In this document: positions 24,625 through 33,330 of the stretch, one piece after another | Numbering within the stretch: the stretch's first letter is position 1 | How the letters are laid out: each line of letters begins with the position of its first letter | NCBI GenBank assembly: GCA_905197115.1 | Contig: CAJJXN010000008.1 | Coordinates: 1 to 35,653 of the forward strand | DNA from: an uncultured Bacillota bacterium | Lineage (GTDB): Bacteria; Bacillota_I; Bacilli_A; RFN20; CAG-631 | Length of the DNA stretch: 35,653 nucleotides | Direction of reading: 5' to 3' | Program-made: the position numbers and the translations under genes | Notes under the pieces: generated by a model | Databases searched by the model: none | What the model was told of the DNA's origin: nothing | Seen by the model: only the letters and a program-made list of their open reading frames with translations

Positions 24625-25899
24625 ATGTTAAAAGTTGCTATTTTAGGTGTTGGAAGCCGTGGGGCAAACACTTATGGAGATTATTTGAATACGCTTAAAG
24701 ACAAGGTTGAAATTAGTGCTATTTGTGATATTGATACAACAAAATTAGAACATTATCAAAAAGCATACCATGTAAGTAAAGAAAAATGTTTTACAAATTG
24801 GGATGATTTTTTTCAAGCTGGCAAATTAGCAGATTTATTAATTATTGCTACGTTAGATCAACAACATTTTGAACCTGCGATGAAAGCTTTAGATTTAAAT
24901 TATCATTTACTTCTTGAAAAGCCTATTTCACCCTCTATTTCTGAGTGCATTGCAATCGAAAATAAAGCCAAAGAAAAAAATCGCTTCGTCATTATATGTC
25001 ATGTTTTACGTTATACTATTTTTTATCGTAAAATTAAAGAAATCATTGACTCTAAAATGATTGGAAATATTATCCATATTAACTCGGTGGAAAATGTAGG
25101 ATATTGGCACCAAGCGCATAGTTTTGTAAGAGGAAACTGGCAAAATTCAAACGAGACAGCACCCATGATTTTAGCAAAATGTTGTCATGATACCGACTTA
25201 TTAAACTGGTTAATAGATAAGAATCCTCTATCTTTATCTTCCTATGGTCATTTAACTTATTTTAAAAAAGAAAATGCTCCAAGTGGCAGTGCTTTACGTT
25301 GCATTGATTGTCAAGTTAGAGATAAATGTCCTTACGATGCAATTCGATATTATGTCGAAGGAAGCAAAAACAAAGAAAATTTAGGTTGGCCTTATGATGT
25401 TGTTACATTAAATCCAACAACAAAGTCTTTATTTGAAGCCATAAAAACGGGTCCATATGGAAAATGTGTTTTCCATTGCAATAATAATGTCGTAGATCAT
25501 CAAGTAGTGAATATTCAATATGAAGATGAAATTACTGTTACGCATACAATGTGCGCTTTCTCTTATGATTGTTACCGCACTTTAAAAGTTTATGGAACAC
25601 TAGGGGATATTGAGGCAAACTCTTTAACGAACCAAATTATTGTACATGAATTTGTTAATAATAAAGAAACGATAATCGATGTAACGAAATTAACACAAGA
25701 CTTAAGTGGTCACATGGGTGGAGATCACATCATGTTAAATGAATTTATTTCTTTGCTTGAAGGTAAAAATGCTCAAATAGATTCAAGCATTGAAAAGTCT
25801 GTTTTAAGTCATTTAATTTGTATGGCAGCAGAAGAATCCAGATTAAATAATGGTAAAACGATTCAAATTGCCGAGTTTAAAAAACAACATCAAAAATAA
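24625..25899 (+). CDS. Gfo/Idh/MocA-family oxidoreductase with a cysteine cluster
   Basis: An NAD(P)-dependent dehydrogenase of sugars or sugar derivatives. The N-terminal Rossmann fold shows the dinucleotide loop LGVGSRG (7-13), D35 at the end of the second strand (ICDID) and catalytic E98-K99-P100. The C-terminal Gfo/Idh domain begins near residue 125 and includes CCHDTDLLNW (186-195), the usual H/D active-site block. It carries C226-x-x-C229-x5-C235-P-Y-x-A, a cluster found in a subset of the family and possibly a metal site. The length is 424 aa. It is monocistronic with a good promoter and a terminator shared with pfk. The substrate is unknown; its closeness to glycogen genes is only suggestive. 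Confidence 0.92.
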   Translation: MLKVAILGVGSRGANTYGDYLNTLKDKVEISAICDIDTTKLEHYQKAYHVSKEKCFTNWDDFFQAGKLADLLIIATLDQQHFEPAMKALDLNYHLLLEKPISPSISECIAIENKAKEKNRFVIICHVLRYTIFYRKIKEIIDSKMIGNIIHINSVENVGYWHQAHSFVRGNWQNSNETAPMILAKCCHDTDLLNWLIDKNPLSLSSYGHLTYFKKENAPSGSALRCIDCQVRDKCPYDAIRYYVEGSKNKENLGWPYDVVTLNPTTKSLFEAIKTGPYGKCVFHCNNNVVDHQVVNIQYEDEITVTHTMCAFSYDCYRTLKVYGTLGDIEANSLTNQIIVHEFVNNKETIIDVTKLTQDLSGHMGGDHIMLNEFISLLEGKNAQIDSSIEKSVLSHLICMAAEESRLNNGKTIQIAEFKKQHQK

Positions 25900-25901
25900 T
25901 G

Positions 25902-25933
25902 AAAAAGAACTTAGTCCACACTAAGTTCTTTTT
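25902..25933. terminator. Bidirectional terminator overlapping the pfk stop codon
   Basis: A 14-bp stem AAAAAGAACTTAGT/ACTAAGTTCTTTTT with loop CCAC. The last codons and stop of the phosphofructokinase gene lie inside the stem. Confidence 0.9.
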
Positions 25934-27146
25934 GATTTAATTTCGTATAAGCAACCATTCCATTTTTCCATATACAATGATATTGTTTATCCATTAATGG
26001 TAAAGCATACGAGATAAAATCGAAATGAATATCATTCTCATTTACAATCCATTCTTTCGGAAAAAATTTCACTTTATTTGCTATTTGATTCACATCGCAC
26101 ATTTCATAGTGAAGATTATAATTTTTTAAATTTTCTCGACGCATAATCACAACTTTTCCAGTTATTTGTTTTAAAGATTCAATCACTGCATATTCACCAC
26201 AATGAATGGCTTCATAAATATCACTTTCAGAAGCAATATGTGAAGCACATCGTTGCAATAAATTTAATTCAATTCCACGAACTGGCAAGTTTAATTTATG
26301 CTTTACTAAAGAGGTTAAATAGGCTGCAATTCCGCCTAATTGAATATGGGAAAATTTATCTTTTTGTACAGCATATCGGCGCATTTGATTTTGAACATAC
26401 TCACCTGTTTTGTCTTTAATACCTTCTGAAACACACACTAAAACTTTTTGTTGTTTTTGATAAATTCTTTCTACGTCTTGCAAAAATTTTTCCGTATCAA
26501 AGGCCACTTCAGGCAAATAAATTAAATCGGGTGCATTTTGATTTAAACAAGCTAATTTTGTAGCTGCCGTAAGCCATCCGGCATCTCTACCCATAATTTC
26601 TACAATAGTGACTCTTCCATTAATATAACATTTGGTGTCTTCTTTAATTTCATTTATAGCCGAAGCAATATATTTAATGGCACTGCCATATCCTGGGGTA
26701 TGATCCGTTATTTCTAAGTCATTATCAATTGTTTTAGGAATTCCAATTACAAAGCAAGAATACTGAACTTCATTTAAATAAGCAGATAATTTAGCTACTG
26801 TGTCCATTGAATCATTTCCACCAATATAATAAAAATAACGAATATTGTGTTTTTGTAAAACATTTAATATTTTTTTATATTCTTCATCAAACTTTGTATT
26901 TAAACAATGACGAACACTACCTAATATCGCACTCGGAGTTTGTTTCAACAAATCTAAATTTTCTTCATCTAATTTTCGCAAATCAATTAATTTATCTTCA
27001 ATTACACCAACAATTCCATTCAAAGCCCCATAAATATTATTTATTTGATTATGCTTTTTCGCTTCCTTAATGACTCCATATAAAGAAGCATTAATAACAG
27101 ACGTTGGACCACCTGACTGACATACAATACAATTCGCTTTTTCCAT
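25911..27146 (-). CDS. 6-phosphofructokinase, probably pyrophosphate-dependent
   Basis: It phosphorylates fructose-6-phosphate to fructose-1,6-bisphosphate. The 411-aa protein has the PFK substrate motifs: SGGPTSVINAS (11-21), PKTIDND (137-143) with catalytic D141, and EIMGRDAGW (183-191). The phosphoryl-donor loop reads GGNDSMDT (109-116). The residue that is glycine in ATP-using enzymes (E. coli G104) is D112 here, and the residue equal to E. coli G124 is K138. That D/K pair is the established signature of PPi-dependent PFK, so the donor is probably pyrophosphate; this is inference from the family. It is a single-gene unit; coaD lies just upstream but has its own terminator. An AGGT ribosome binding site stands about 12 bases before the ATG. 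Confidence 0.9.
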   Translation of the reverse strand: MEKANCIVCQSGGPTSVINASLYGVIKEAKKHNQINNIYGALNGIVGVIEDKLIDLRKLDEENLDLLKQTPSAILGSVRHCLNTKFDEEYKKILNVLQKHNIRYFYYIGGNDSMDTVAKLSAYLNEVQYSCFVIGIPKTIDNDLEITDHTPGYGSAIKYIASAINEIKEDTKCYINGRVTIVEIMGRDAGWLTAATKLACLNQNAPDLIYLPEVAFDTEKFLQDVERIYQKQQKVLVCVSEGIKDKTGEYVQNQMRRYAVQKDKFSHIQLGGIAAYLTSLVKHKLNLPVRGIELNLLQRCASHIASESDIYEAIHCGEYAVIESLKQITGKVVIMRRENLKNYNLHYEMCDVNQIANKVKFFPKEWIVNENDIHFDFISYALPLMDKQYHCIWKNGMVAYTKLNQKELSVD

Positions 27147-27174
27147 AAATCACCGATTTTAACCTTTCTTATTT

Positions 27175-27182
27175 ATTATACA
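27175..27182 (-). promoter_or_regulatory. -10 element for the phosphofructokinase gene
   Basis: TG followed directly by a perfect TATAAT on the minus strand, 28 bases before the start. The -35 is weak. Confidence 0.45.
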
Positions 27183-27215
27183 TGATTTGTCGAATTTTGG
27201 GATATTTTAATTAAA

Positions 27216-27250
27216 AAAAGTACAAGTCATTAATTAGGACTTATACTTTT
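27216..27250 (-). terminator. Terminator after coaD
   Basis: AAAAGTAcAAGTC and GACTTaTACTTTT pair with one mismatch, followed by seven T on the minus strand. Confidence 0.75.
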
Positions 27251-27256
27251 ATTTCG

Positions 27257-27748
27257 TTATTTAAAATATTTTTCTTTAATTGCTTTATTGACAATAGAAG
27301 GTACATAAGGAGATACATCCCCATTAAATGTTACAACTTCTTTTACAGTACTACTACTTGTAAATATGTTTTCTAATTCGGCACATAAAAAAATTGTATC
27401 AATTTCTTTATTTGATAATCCATAATTATAAGTAAATAATTGGTATTCTTTTTCGAAATCGCCATTTGTTCGCAAACCTCTAACAATTGTACTTGCATTT
27501 TTAGATTTTGCATATTCATAAATGAAGCCCGAGAATTGTTCGACAAAAACGTTATCGATTTGGTATTCTTGAATACATTTTTTTACTAACTCTACTCTTT
27601 CTTCTACGCAAAACAAAGGTTTCTTTTCAAAGTTTTTGGAAACAACAACATATATGGTATCAAATAATTTTGAAGCTCTTTTAATTATATCCATATGTCC
27701 ATTTGTTACAGGATCGAAACTTCCTGGATAAACCGCAATATTTTTCAT
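27257..27748 (-). CDS. coaD: Pantetheine-phosphate adenylyltransferase
   Basis: The fourth step of coenzyme A synthesis: it transfers AMP from ATP to 4'-phosphopantetheine. The 163-aa protein has the nucleotidyltransferase motif YPGSFDPVTNGHMDII (7-22) with TNGH (15-18), the VRGLRTNGDFEKEYQL block, and the second ATP-binding motif TSSSTVKEVV near the C-terminus. The start follows the U32 gene by 15 bp with an AAGGAG, so they share a transcript. Its neighbour in other Firmicutes is often rsmD; here it is a U32 protein. Confidence 0.97.
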   Translation of the reverse strand: MKNIAVYPGSFDPVTNGHMDIIKRASKLFDTIYVVVSKNFEKKPLFCVEERVELVKKCIQEYQIDNVFVEQFSGFIYEYAKSKNASTIVRGLRTNGDFEKEYQLFTYNYGLSNKEIDTIFLCAELENIFTSSSTVKEVVTFNGDVSPYVPSIVNKAIKEKYFK

Positions 27749-27763
27749 AATTTTACTCCTTTA

Positions 27764-30124
27764 TTATAAATCTTCAGCATAAAAATGCCCATAAGTCACG
27801 CCTACTAAATTTTTTAAAATTGGTTGATGAGAAATTGCATTTAAATATAATTGCGTTATTTCTTTTACTTCATTTGGAGACTCAATGCTAAAATCTAATC
27901 TTGCAACATCAATTCCCATTTTAAACAAATTATCTAATTCATCAATTAAATGAACTGCTTTACTATTATAAATCGTGACATTACAATCTTCATCTGTCAA
28001 TAGTGGAAATTGATAATTCATTCGATCCATTAAAGAATATTGATGATGTTTACAAGAATTACAATGTTTTCTTTCAAATCCTAATTCTTTTGCAATCATA
28101 CAATGTTTCGTTATCATCGTTTGAATTCTTCCATACACTAAATACTCAAAAGTTGGCAATACTTTATATTGTTTTTTTACATTTATTAATAAATCTTGTA
28201 AATTATTTTTAGATAATTCAGGAGAGAGCCCAATATGTTGAACTCCTTTATTAATTAAAACACTTGCCGATAATGAATTAGTAATATTTAAATAAATGTC
28301 ACTATATATATTTGCAAATTCATTTTTTTCAATATCTCCTAATTGGCTGATTAAATATGTTTTTTCTTGAAGAGTATCCTCTTTAGCAATTCTACTTAAA
28401 GATGGAATTATTTTTAATTGAGGAAACATTTTTTTCGCTTTATTGAATAAGATGCGATTATCAAAATATATATAATCAATTTTTAAATCCTTAATTGCTT
28501 GTAATTGCTCAATTGTGTGTACTTTCACAGCTAATTTTAAAGAAGGAACTCTTTTTTTGGAGATGAATCCAGATTCTTCAAAAGTTACGATATCAAGTTC
28601 ATTACGATGATGTATATTTTCTCTTAATTCAGTTAATTTTTCAATTCCTTCCCGACGAAGATCGTTTAAAAATTTAATAGGTATCATCATATCCTCATCC
28701 ATTTCGACTACTATGTCATTTAAAACATAACAAGTCGAACCTAATTTGGATAATTGCTCTTTTACCTTTAAAGGAGAAGTGATTGCTGTCAAAGCTTTTT
28801 GAGCTATATATTCACTTTTTATGCACACACTATGATTTTTATAATCTTTAATAATTAAAGTTAATGGTTGCTCTTTATTTGCAAAAAACTTCATTTTTAT
28901 CGGTATTTTCTTATAATTCTTATCATATGTTTTTTGTATACCTTCCATTAATTGATAATCTAAGCATTTATAAACTTCGGCACCATTTTGAATAAAAGAA
29001 TGAACTTCTATTTCTACTATTTCATTTTTATAGGCTTTATTAACAAGTTTATTTTTAACTTGCATTTTAGACAAATAAAAACTTACATCTTCTTTTTGTA
29101 AAATGACTATTTTATCTTTTTGTGATATTTCTTCATCTAATTTAATTTTTATTTTATTATCATAAGAAGAAATTACTTTTCCTATTTTTTTACCTAAGTG
29201 ATTCGGACGAAATGTACAAGTCATTTGACTATTCATTTCTTTATTTATGTAACCTTTTGTGAAATCACGATTAAATAAAAGTTTTAAAGAAGAAATCGCT
29301 TCTTTATTGACAAATAGTCGCTTTGATTGCATATAATTGTCAATTGCCTCTTTATATGTTTTTGTCACAAGGGCTACATAATCAGCGCTTTTCATACGTC
29401 CTTCAATTTTTAAAGAAGTTACACCACTTTGAATGATTTTATCGATGGATTCTAAAGTATTTAAATCTTTCATACTTAAAAGATATTTCTTTTTAGAAAT
29501 CGTTTTATTGTCTTCAAGTAAAGTATATTCCATACGACAAGGTTGCGCACATTTTCCACGATTCCCACTTCTTTTCCCAATTATAGAACTATGTAAGCAA
29601 TTTCCTGAATAACTTACACACAAAGATCCATGGGCAAATACTTCTATCTCAACATTCGTTTTTTGAGTTATTTCTTGAATAGTAGATAAATCCGTTTCTC
29701 TACCTAATACAATTCGATGAACACCGAGTGATTCAAAAAATTGAACTTGTTTTAAACTTGTAACATTTTGTTGTGTTGAAACGTGCAATTGAATTTTAGG
29801 ATATCTTTTTGCAATAAGACGAATTAATCCTAAGTCTTGAACTATAAAAGCATCTGCATCATTTAAATATAAAAAATCCAAGTATTCAATTAATGATTTG
29901 ATTTCCTTTTCAAAAACAATTGTATTCACTACAATGTAGACAAGCACTCCCTTTATATGAGCTTCTTTAATTAATTGTTTAATCTCTTCATTTTCAAAAT
30001 TGGTAGCAAATGCTCGAGCACTAAAATTTTTTCCACCCAAATAAATTGCATTCGCACCATTTTCAATCGCTGCCGTAAAGGAAGCATAGTCTCCAACAGG
30101 AGCAAGTAATTCTATTTTTTTCAA
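27764..30124 (-). CDS. U32-family protein, RlhA/TrhP-like with extended C-terminus
   Basis: Proteins of the U32 family were first called collagenase-like peptidases; the characterised RlhA and TrhP proteins help hydroxylate rRNA or tRNA bases using prephenate. The N-terminal barrel starts KKIELLAPVGDYASF and contains the signature EVFAHGSLCVSYSGNC followed by GNRGKCAQPCR, whose cysteines probably hold an Fe-S cluster. The middle block RDFTKGYINKEMNSQM with RPNHLGKKIGKV marks the large form with a DUF3656-like domain. More cysteines lie near the end (KHCNSCKH, DEDCNV). The frame is open to 30139 (ATG), with another ATG at 30130. I favour the TTG at 30124, because GGAG lies 9 bases upstream of it and homologues start at KKIELLAP. 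The protein is then 786 aa. An extended -10 promoter lies immediately upstream. Confidence 0.9.
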   Translation of the reverse strand: MKKIELLAPVGDYASFTAAIENGANAIYLGGKNFSARAFATNFENEEIKQLIKEAHIKGVLVYIVVNTIVFEKEIKSLIEYLDFLYLNDADAFIVQDLGLIRLIAKRYPKIQLHVSTQQNVTSLKQVQFFESLGVHRIVLGRETDLSTIQEITQKTNVEIEVFAHGSLCVSYSGNCLHSSIIGKRSGNRGKCAQPCRMEYTLLEDNKTISKKKYLLSMKDLNTLESIDKIIQSGVTSLKIEGRMKSADYVALVTKTYKEAIDNYMQSKRLFVNKEAISSLKLLFNRDFTKGYINKEMNSQMTCTFRPNHLGKKIGKVISSYDNKIKIKLDEEISQKDKIVILQKEDVSFYLSKMQVKNKLVNKAYKNEIVEIEVHSFIQNGAEVYKCLDYQLMEGIQKTYDKNYKKIPIKMKFFANKEQPLTLIIKDYKNHSVCIKSEYIAQKALTAITSPLKVKEQLSKLGSTCYVLNDIVVEMDEDMMIPIKFLNDLRREGIEKLTELRENIHHRNELDIVTFEESGFISKKRVPSLKLAVKVHTIEQLQAIKDLKIDYIYFDNRILFNKAKKMFPQLKIIPSLSRIAKEDTLQEKTYLISQLGDIEKNEFANIYSDIYLNITNSLSASVLINKGVQHIGLSPELSKNNLQDLLINVKKQYKVLPTFEYLVYGRIQTMITKHCMIAKELGFERKHCNSCKHHQYSLMDRMNYQFPLLTDEDCNVTIYNSKAVHLIDELDNLFKMGIDVARLDFSIESPNEVKEITQLYLNAISHQPILKNLVGVTYGHFYAEDL

Positions 30125-30143
30125 TCTCATCAACTCCATAAGT

Positions 30144-30152
30144 ATTTTAACA
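30144..30152 (-). promoter_or_regulatory. Extended -10 element for the U32-coaD pair
   Basis: TGT-TAAAAT on the minus strand. Transcription would begin near 30137, so the upstream ATG at 30139 would lie outside the transcript. Confidence 0.4.
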
Positions 30153-30244
30153 TAAAAAAGTTTTTTTTTATATTCTTATCAACACAATTTTTAATTTTGT
30201 AATTTAAATATTTTTAAATTAAAATTTTAAAATCTTAAAAATTT

Positions 30245-30253
30245 TGTTATACT
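30245..30253 (+). promoter_or_regulatory. Extended -10 promoter for the cardiolipin synthase gene
   Basis: TGT-TATACT, followed by GGAGG 9 bases before the start codon at 30274. The upstream region is only A/T tracts, with no clear -35. Confidence 0.55.
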
Positions 30254-30273
30254 AAAAGAAGGAGGAAAGCTGT

Positions 30274-31806
30274 ATGAAACATATTTTTGGTATTATTTTA
30301 AATATAGTGAACGTCTTTATCAAATTCATCATTTTCATGCTTTCTCTTTTTTTACAGGCATATGTGATTTGGTTATCGATTTATTCTGTTCCACATTTAT
30401 ATCCTGTCTATATTACAACACAACTTATTTCGCTTATTCCAATTGTCCATATTTATAATAGTTCAAATAATTCTTCTTTTAAAATGTCTTGGATTATTTT
30501 AATTTTATGTGTTCCTGTAAGTGGCATTATTATGTATTTATTTTTTGGACAAGGTCGAAATTTTTCTAAAAAAAGAGCGAAAAAAATTAATCAATATGTA
30601 GAGCCTTATTTACAAAGAAAAAGTAATCTTGAATTAATTGAAAATACTATGGATAAAAAAATGGCGTGTTTATTACATTCTACTTCGCTTCTACCTTTTT
30701 ATCATGATTCAAATGTTGAATTTATCCCAGATGGTGCGATTTGGTTTGAAAAAATGATTGAAGATATCAAACAAGCAAAAAAATATATATTTCTTGAATA
30801 TTTTATCATTAATGATGGTGAAGCATTAAATCGTTTATCGTCTGTTTTAATCAAAAAAGCCTTAGAAGGTGTTGAAATTAAAATTATTTTAGATGATATA
30901 GGTTCAAAGCGTGGCTTAAAACAAAAAACAATTGATCACCTTAATTCTTATGATCACATAACAGTTTGTAGTTTTAATCCTATGGGAATGTTCTTTTCAT
31001 TAAATCTTAATTTTAGAAACCATAGAAAAATTACTATTGTTGATGGAAATATTGCTTATTGTGGTGGAGCAAATATTGCAGATGAATATATTCATAAAAA
31101 AGTAAGATTTGGTTTTTGGAAAGATAATGCGTGTAAATATTTTGGTCCAGCTGTAGATAGTTTTGTTTATTTATTTTGTACTGATTGGTTTGTTTCTACC
31201 AAACAAGAATTAAATATGAATGATTATTTTGCACAATTTAAAGTAAGCAATCCTAGTCAAAATTTTATTTGTCCATTCGGAGATGGTCCTGGAGAAGACG
31301 ATAATCCTGGTTATACTTTGATAAAATCTTTAATTGAAAATGCTAAACATTCTATTTATATTTCAACGCCTTATTTTATCATTGATAGAGAATTTATTTG
31401 TGCTTTAGAAAATGCTGCAAAAAGTGGCGTTGATGTACGAATTTTAATTCCAAACATACCCGATAAAAAAGCCATTTACGCTTTAACTTATTATCATATT
31501 GGACGATTAATCAAAAGTGGTGTGAAAGTTTATAAATTTACACCTGGATTCAATCATGCAAAAAATATTATTGTCGATGACGCATATACCTTTAATGGTA
31601 CCATTAATTTAGATTATCGTAGTTTATTTTTACACTTTGAATGTGGAGCTTTTCACATTAATAAAACTTTAAATAAAGAAATGAAAAAAGATTTTTTAAC
31701 TTCTTTAGAGCAAAGCCAATTAATTGATTATTCAGATTGGAAAAAACGTTCCTTATTTACACGAATTATTGAATTTATCGGTAGTTTATTTGCTCCATTA
31801 CTATAA
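30274..31806 (+). CDS. cls: Cardiolipin synthase (phospholipase D type)
   Basis: It joins two phosphatidylglycerol molecules to cardiolipin and glycerol at the membrane. Three N-terminal membrane segments (about 8-35, 45-62 and 72-92) end in the FGQGRN stretch typical of ClsA-like enzymes. Two complete HKD motifs follow: H250-x-K252-x4-D257 with CGGANIADE, and H428-x-K430-x4-D435 with NGTINLDYRS. The length of 510 aa is normal. It is followed after 15 bp by the zinc-ribbon membrane gene, with which it shares a transcript. The start has GGAGG upstream. Confidence 0.96.
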   Translation: MKHIFGIILNIVNVFIKFIIFMLSLFLQAYVIWLSIYSVPHLYPVYITTQLISLIPIVHIYNSSNNSSFKMSWIILILCVPVSGIIMYLFFGQGRNFSKKRAKKINQYVEPYLQRKSNLELIENTMDKKMACLLHSTSLLPFYHDSNVEFIPDGAIWFEKMIEDIKQAKKYIFLEYFIINDGEALNRLSSVLIKKALEGVEIKIILDDIGSKRGLKQKTIDHLNSYDHITVCSFNPMGMFFSLNLNFRNHRKITIVDGNIAYCGGANIADEYIHKKVRFGFWKDNACKYFGPAVDSFVYLFCTDWFVSTKQELNMNDYFAQFKVSNPSQNFICPFGDGPGEDDNPGYTLIKSLIENAKHSIYISTPYFIIDREFICALENAAKSGVDVRILIPNIPDKKAIYALTYYHIGRLIKSGVKVYKFTPGFNHAKNIIVDDAYTFNGTINLDYRSLFLHFECGAFHINKTLNKEMKKDFLTSLEQSQLIDYSDWKKRSLFTRIIEFIGSLFAPLL

Positions 31807-31821
31807 AAGGAGAGAGATAGT

Positions 31822-32673
31822 ATGCATGATTTATATAATCAAGAAAATTTACCTTATTTAAATGTGAAACCTTGTCCTCATTGTAAAGAATTAGTTGAGA
31901 TTGATACGAAAATTTGTCCTCACTGCAATCATTCTTTTGAAGAAATAAATCAAGATGTAGAAGTATTTGATACAACATTTATTCCTCAAAATCAAATAGA
32001 AAAAACGACATTCATAGAAGAAACAAAACAGCCTCTATCTGAAGATGAAAAAAAGCCTAGTTTATTTTTAAGACAATTTTTTAATTTTATAGCTTTTATG
32101 TGTATTATTTTGGGAATAGGCATCTTATTATTTGGTAAATATTTTGAATTAAGTGACCTTTCTAAAGATGGAACAATGTATTCTATTCAAGTAAAAGGTT
32201 TAAATATCTTAATGCTTCAAAAGGAATCATTAAAAATTAGCAATGGCATTCTTTCCTATTTTATTTTTGGATCTAATGTTACAATTCAAAACATTGGTAG
32301 TACCTTTTTGTTTCTTTTGTATTTAAGTATTTTCTTATTTTCAATTATTGCTTTAATTCAATGTGCTTCAAATTTCATTCTTCGAAAAAAACCATCTTCA
32401 AAAATGATTGGAATTTTATGCATACCAACATCTATTTTATGGATTTTTTCTTACATTCATTCTGTGATATTTGAAGCAAGTCAATTCATGAAACAAAATC
32501 AATTTCGTGTAGGAATTTCTTCAACTTATCTCTTTTTAATCTTTTTTATCTTATGGCTTGTTTTAACTTTTACTTTTTTACATGATGATAATCGTATAAT
32601 TGAAAAAAGCAAGAAACCCGAAAAACAAAAGAAAAAAGAAAATCAAGAAATAAACGAATTATTTTTAGACTAA
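31822..32673 (+). CDS. Zinc-ribbon multi-pass membrane protein, unknown function
   Basis: A 283-aa protein with an N-terminal zinc ribbon C18-P-H-C21 ... C32-P-H-C35, an acidic linker, and about four membrane segments (about 85-110, 152-180, 194-214 and 232-255). The tail is rich in lysine and glutamate. The zinc-ribbon-plus-membrane layout is common among Firmicutes proteins of unknown role. It starts 15 bp after cls with AAAGGAG, so it is probably the second gene of the operon. A terminator follows. Confidence 0.85.
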   Translation: MHDLYNQENLPYLNVKPCPHCKELVEIDTKICPHCNHSFEEINQDVEVFDTTFIPQNQIEKTTFIEETKQPLSEDEKKPSLFLRQFFNFIAFMCIILGIGILLFGKYFELSDLSKDGTMYSIQVKGLNILMLQKESLKISNGILSYFIFGSNVTIQNIGSTFLFLLYLSIFLFSIIALIQCASNFILRKKPSSKMIGILCIPTSILWIFSYIHSVIFEASQFMKQNQFRVGISSTYLFLIFFILWLVLTFTFLHDDNRIIEKSKKPEKQKKKENQEINELFLD

Positions 32674-32674
32674 A

Positions 32675-32690
32675 AATTTTGTACAAAATT
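32675..32690. repeat. Perfect 16-bp palindrome after the zinc-ribbon gene
   Basis: AATTTTGTACAAAATT is symmetric around GTAC. It lies directly after the stop codon and before the terminator hairpin. It may be a chance product of AT-rich DNA or a protein-binding site. Confidence 0.5.
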
Positions 32691-32695
32691 AAAAT

Positions 32696-32716
32696 AGAAG
32701 ATGAGTTTCATCTTCT
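32696..32716 (+). terminator. Terminator of the cls operon
   Basis: AGAAGATGA and TCATCTTCT form a 9-bp stem with loop GTT, followed by a T-run. Confidence 0.85.
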
Positions 32717-32786
32717 TTTTAATTTAATTGTATTTTTACTTTGATTGGTATTAAATACTCTCTATTTGTTGTAAAATCCTTACTGA

Positions 32787-33167
32787 TTACTTCAAAATAA
32801 TTGACTGCTCACATAAATTTTCTTTCTTTTTTATTTTATTAATATAGATAATCGTACTTATTAAATTGTAAATAGCATAAATAATTACCTGTAATAACAT
32901 ATATAATGATAAATAAGGAATAAATTTATAGGCAGCGCCTTTTAATAAATCTAATATTAAAAAGCAAATATTTAGTAATATAAATGAAATTTGATAAAAC
33001 AATAACTTTGAATACTTTATTTTTTGATTTTTGCCAATGATTAAAACCATCATTCTAATAAAATAAATAAGATTGATAACTATTAAAGTAACAGATACTA
33101 TGCATGGTATATAGTCTTCAAACAAATGATGGAATGATAGTTCAAACTCAAAAATCATATTAATCAT
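32787..33167 (-). CDS. Small multi-pass membrane protein, hypothetical
   Basis: A 126-aa open frame with three hydrophobic segments (about 20-43, 56-75 and 84-108) and a lysine-rich end. The positive charges between segments look like a real membrane protein, but no strong ribosome binding site precedes the ATG at 33167, and the second ATG at 33158 is no better. I recognise no family. It could be a degenerating gene. Confidence 0.5.
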   Translation of the reverse strand: MINMIFEFELSFHHLFEDYIPCIVSVTLIVINLIYFIRMMVLIIGKNQKIKYSKLLFYQISFILLNICFLILDLLKGAAYKFIPYLSLYMLLQVIIYAIYNLISTIIYINKIKKKENLCEQSIILK

Positions 33168-33267
33168 GACTTCAAAAACAGTCGTGTCCCAAGGTCTGCC
33201 TCATTCAAAATCGGATTTCTATGTTTTTTTAATATATGCATGATATTGAAGTTATCTTCTTAAGTAA

Positions 33268-33299
33268 AAACCTTTTATGACAAAACTCATAAAAGGTTT
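33268..33299 (-). terminator. Terminator after the endonuclease/exonuclease/phosphatase gene
   Basis: A 13-bp stem AAACCTTTTATGA/TCATAAAAGGTTT with loop CAAAAC, followed by T residues on the minus strand. Nothing else is recognised between 33168 and 33267. Confidence 0.75.
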
Positions 33300-33330
33300 A
33301 ATATAACTAGTAAAAAGCAAAACTTATTTT

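Noticed and set aside
33268..33299. Terminal inverted repeat of an insertion sequence
   Set aside because: A single hairpin with no transposase or second copy nearby; it fits a terminator of the minus-strand gene.
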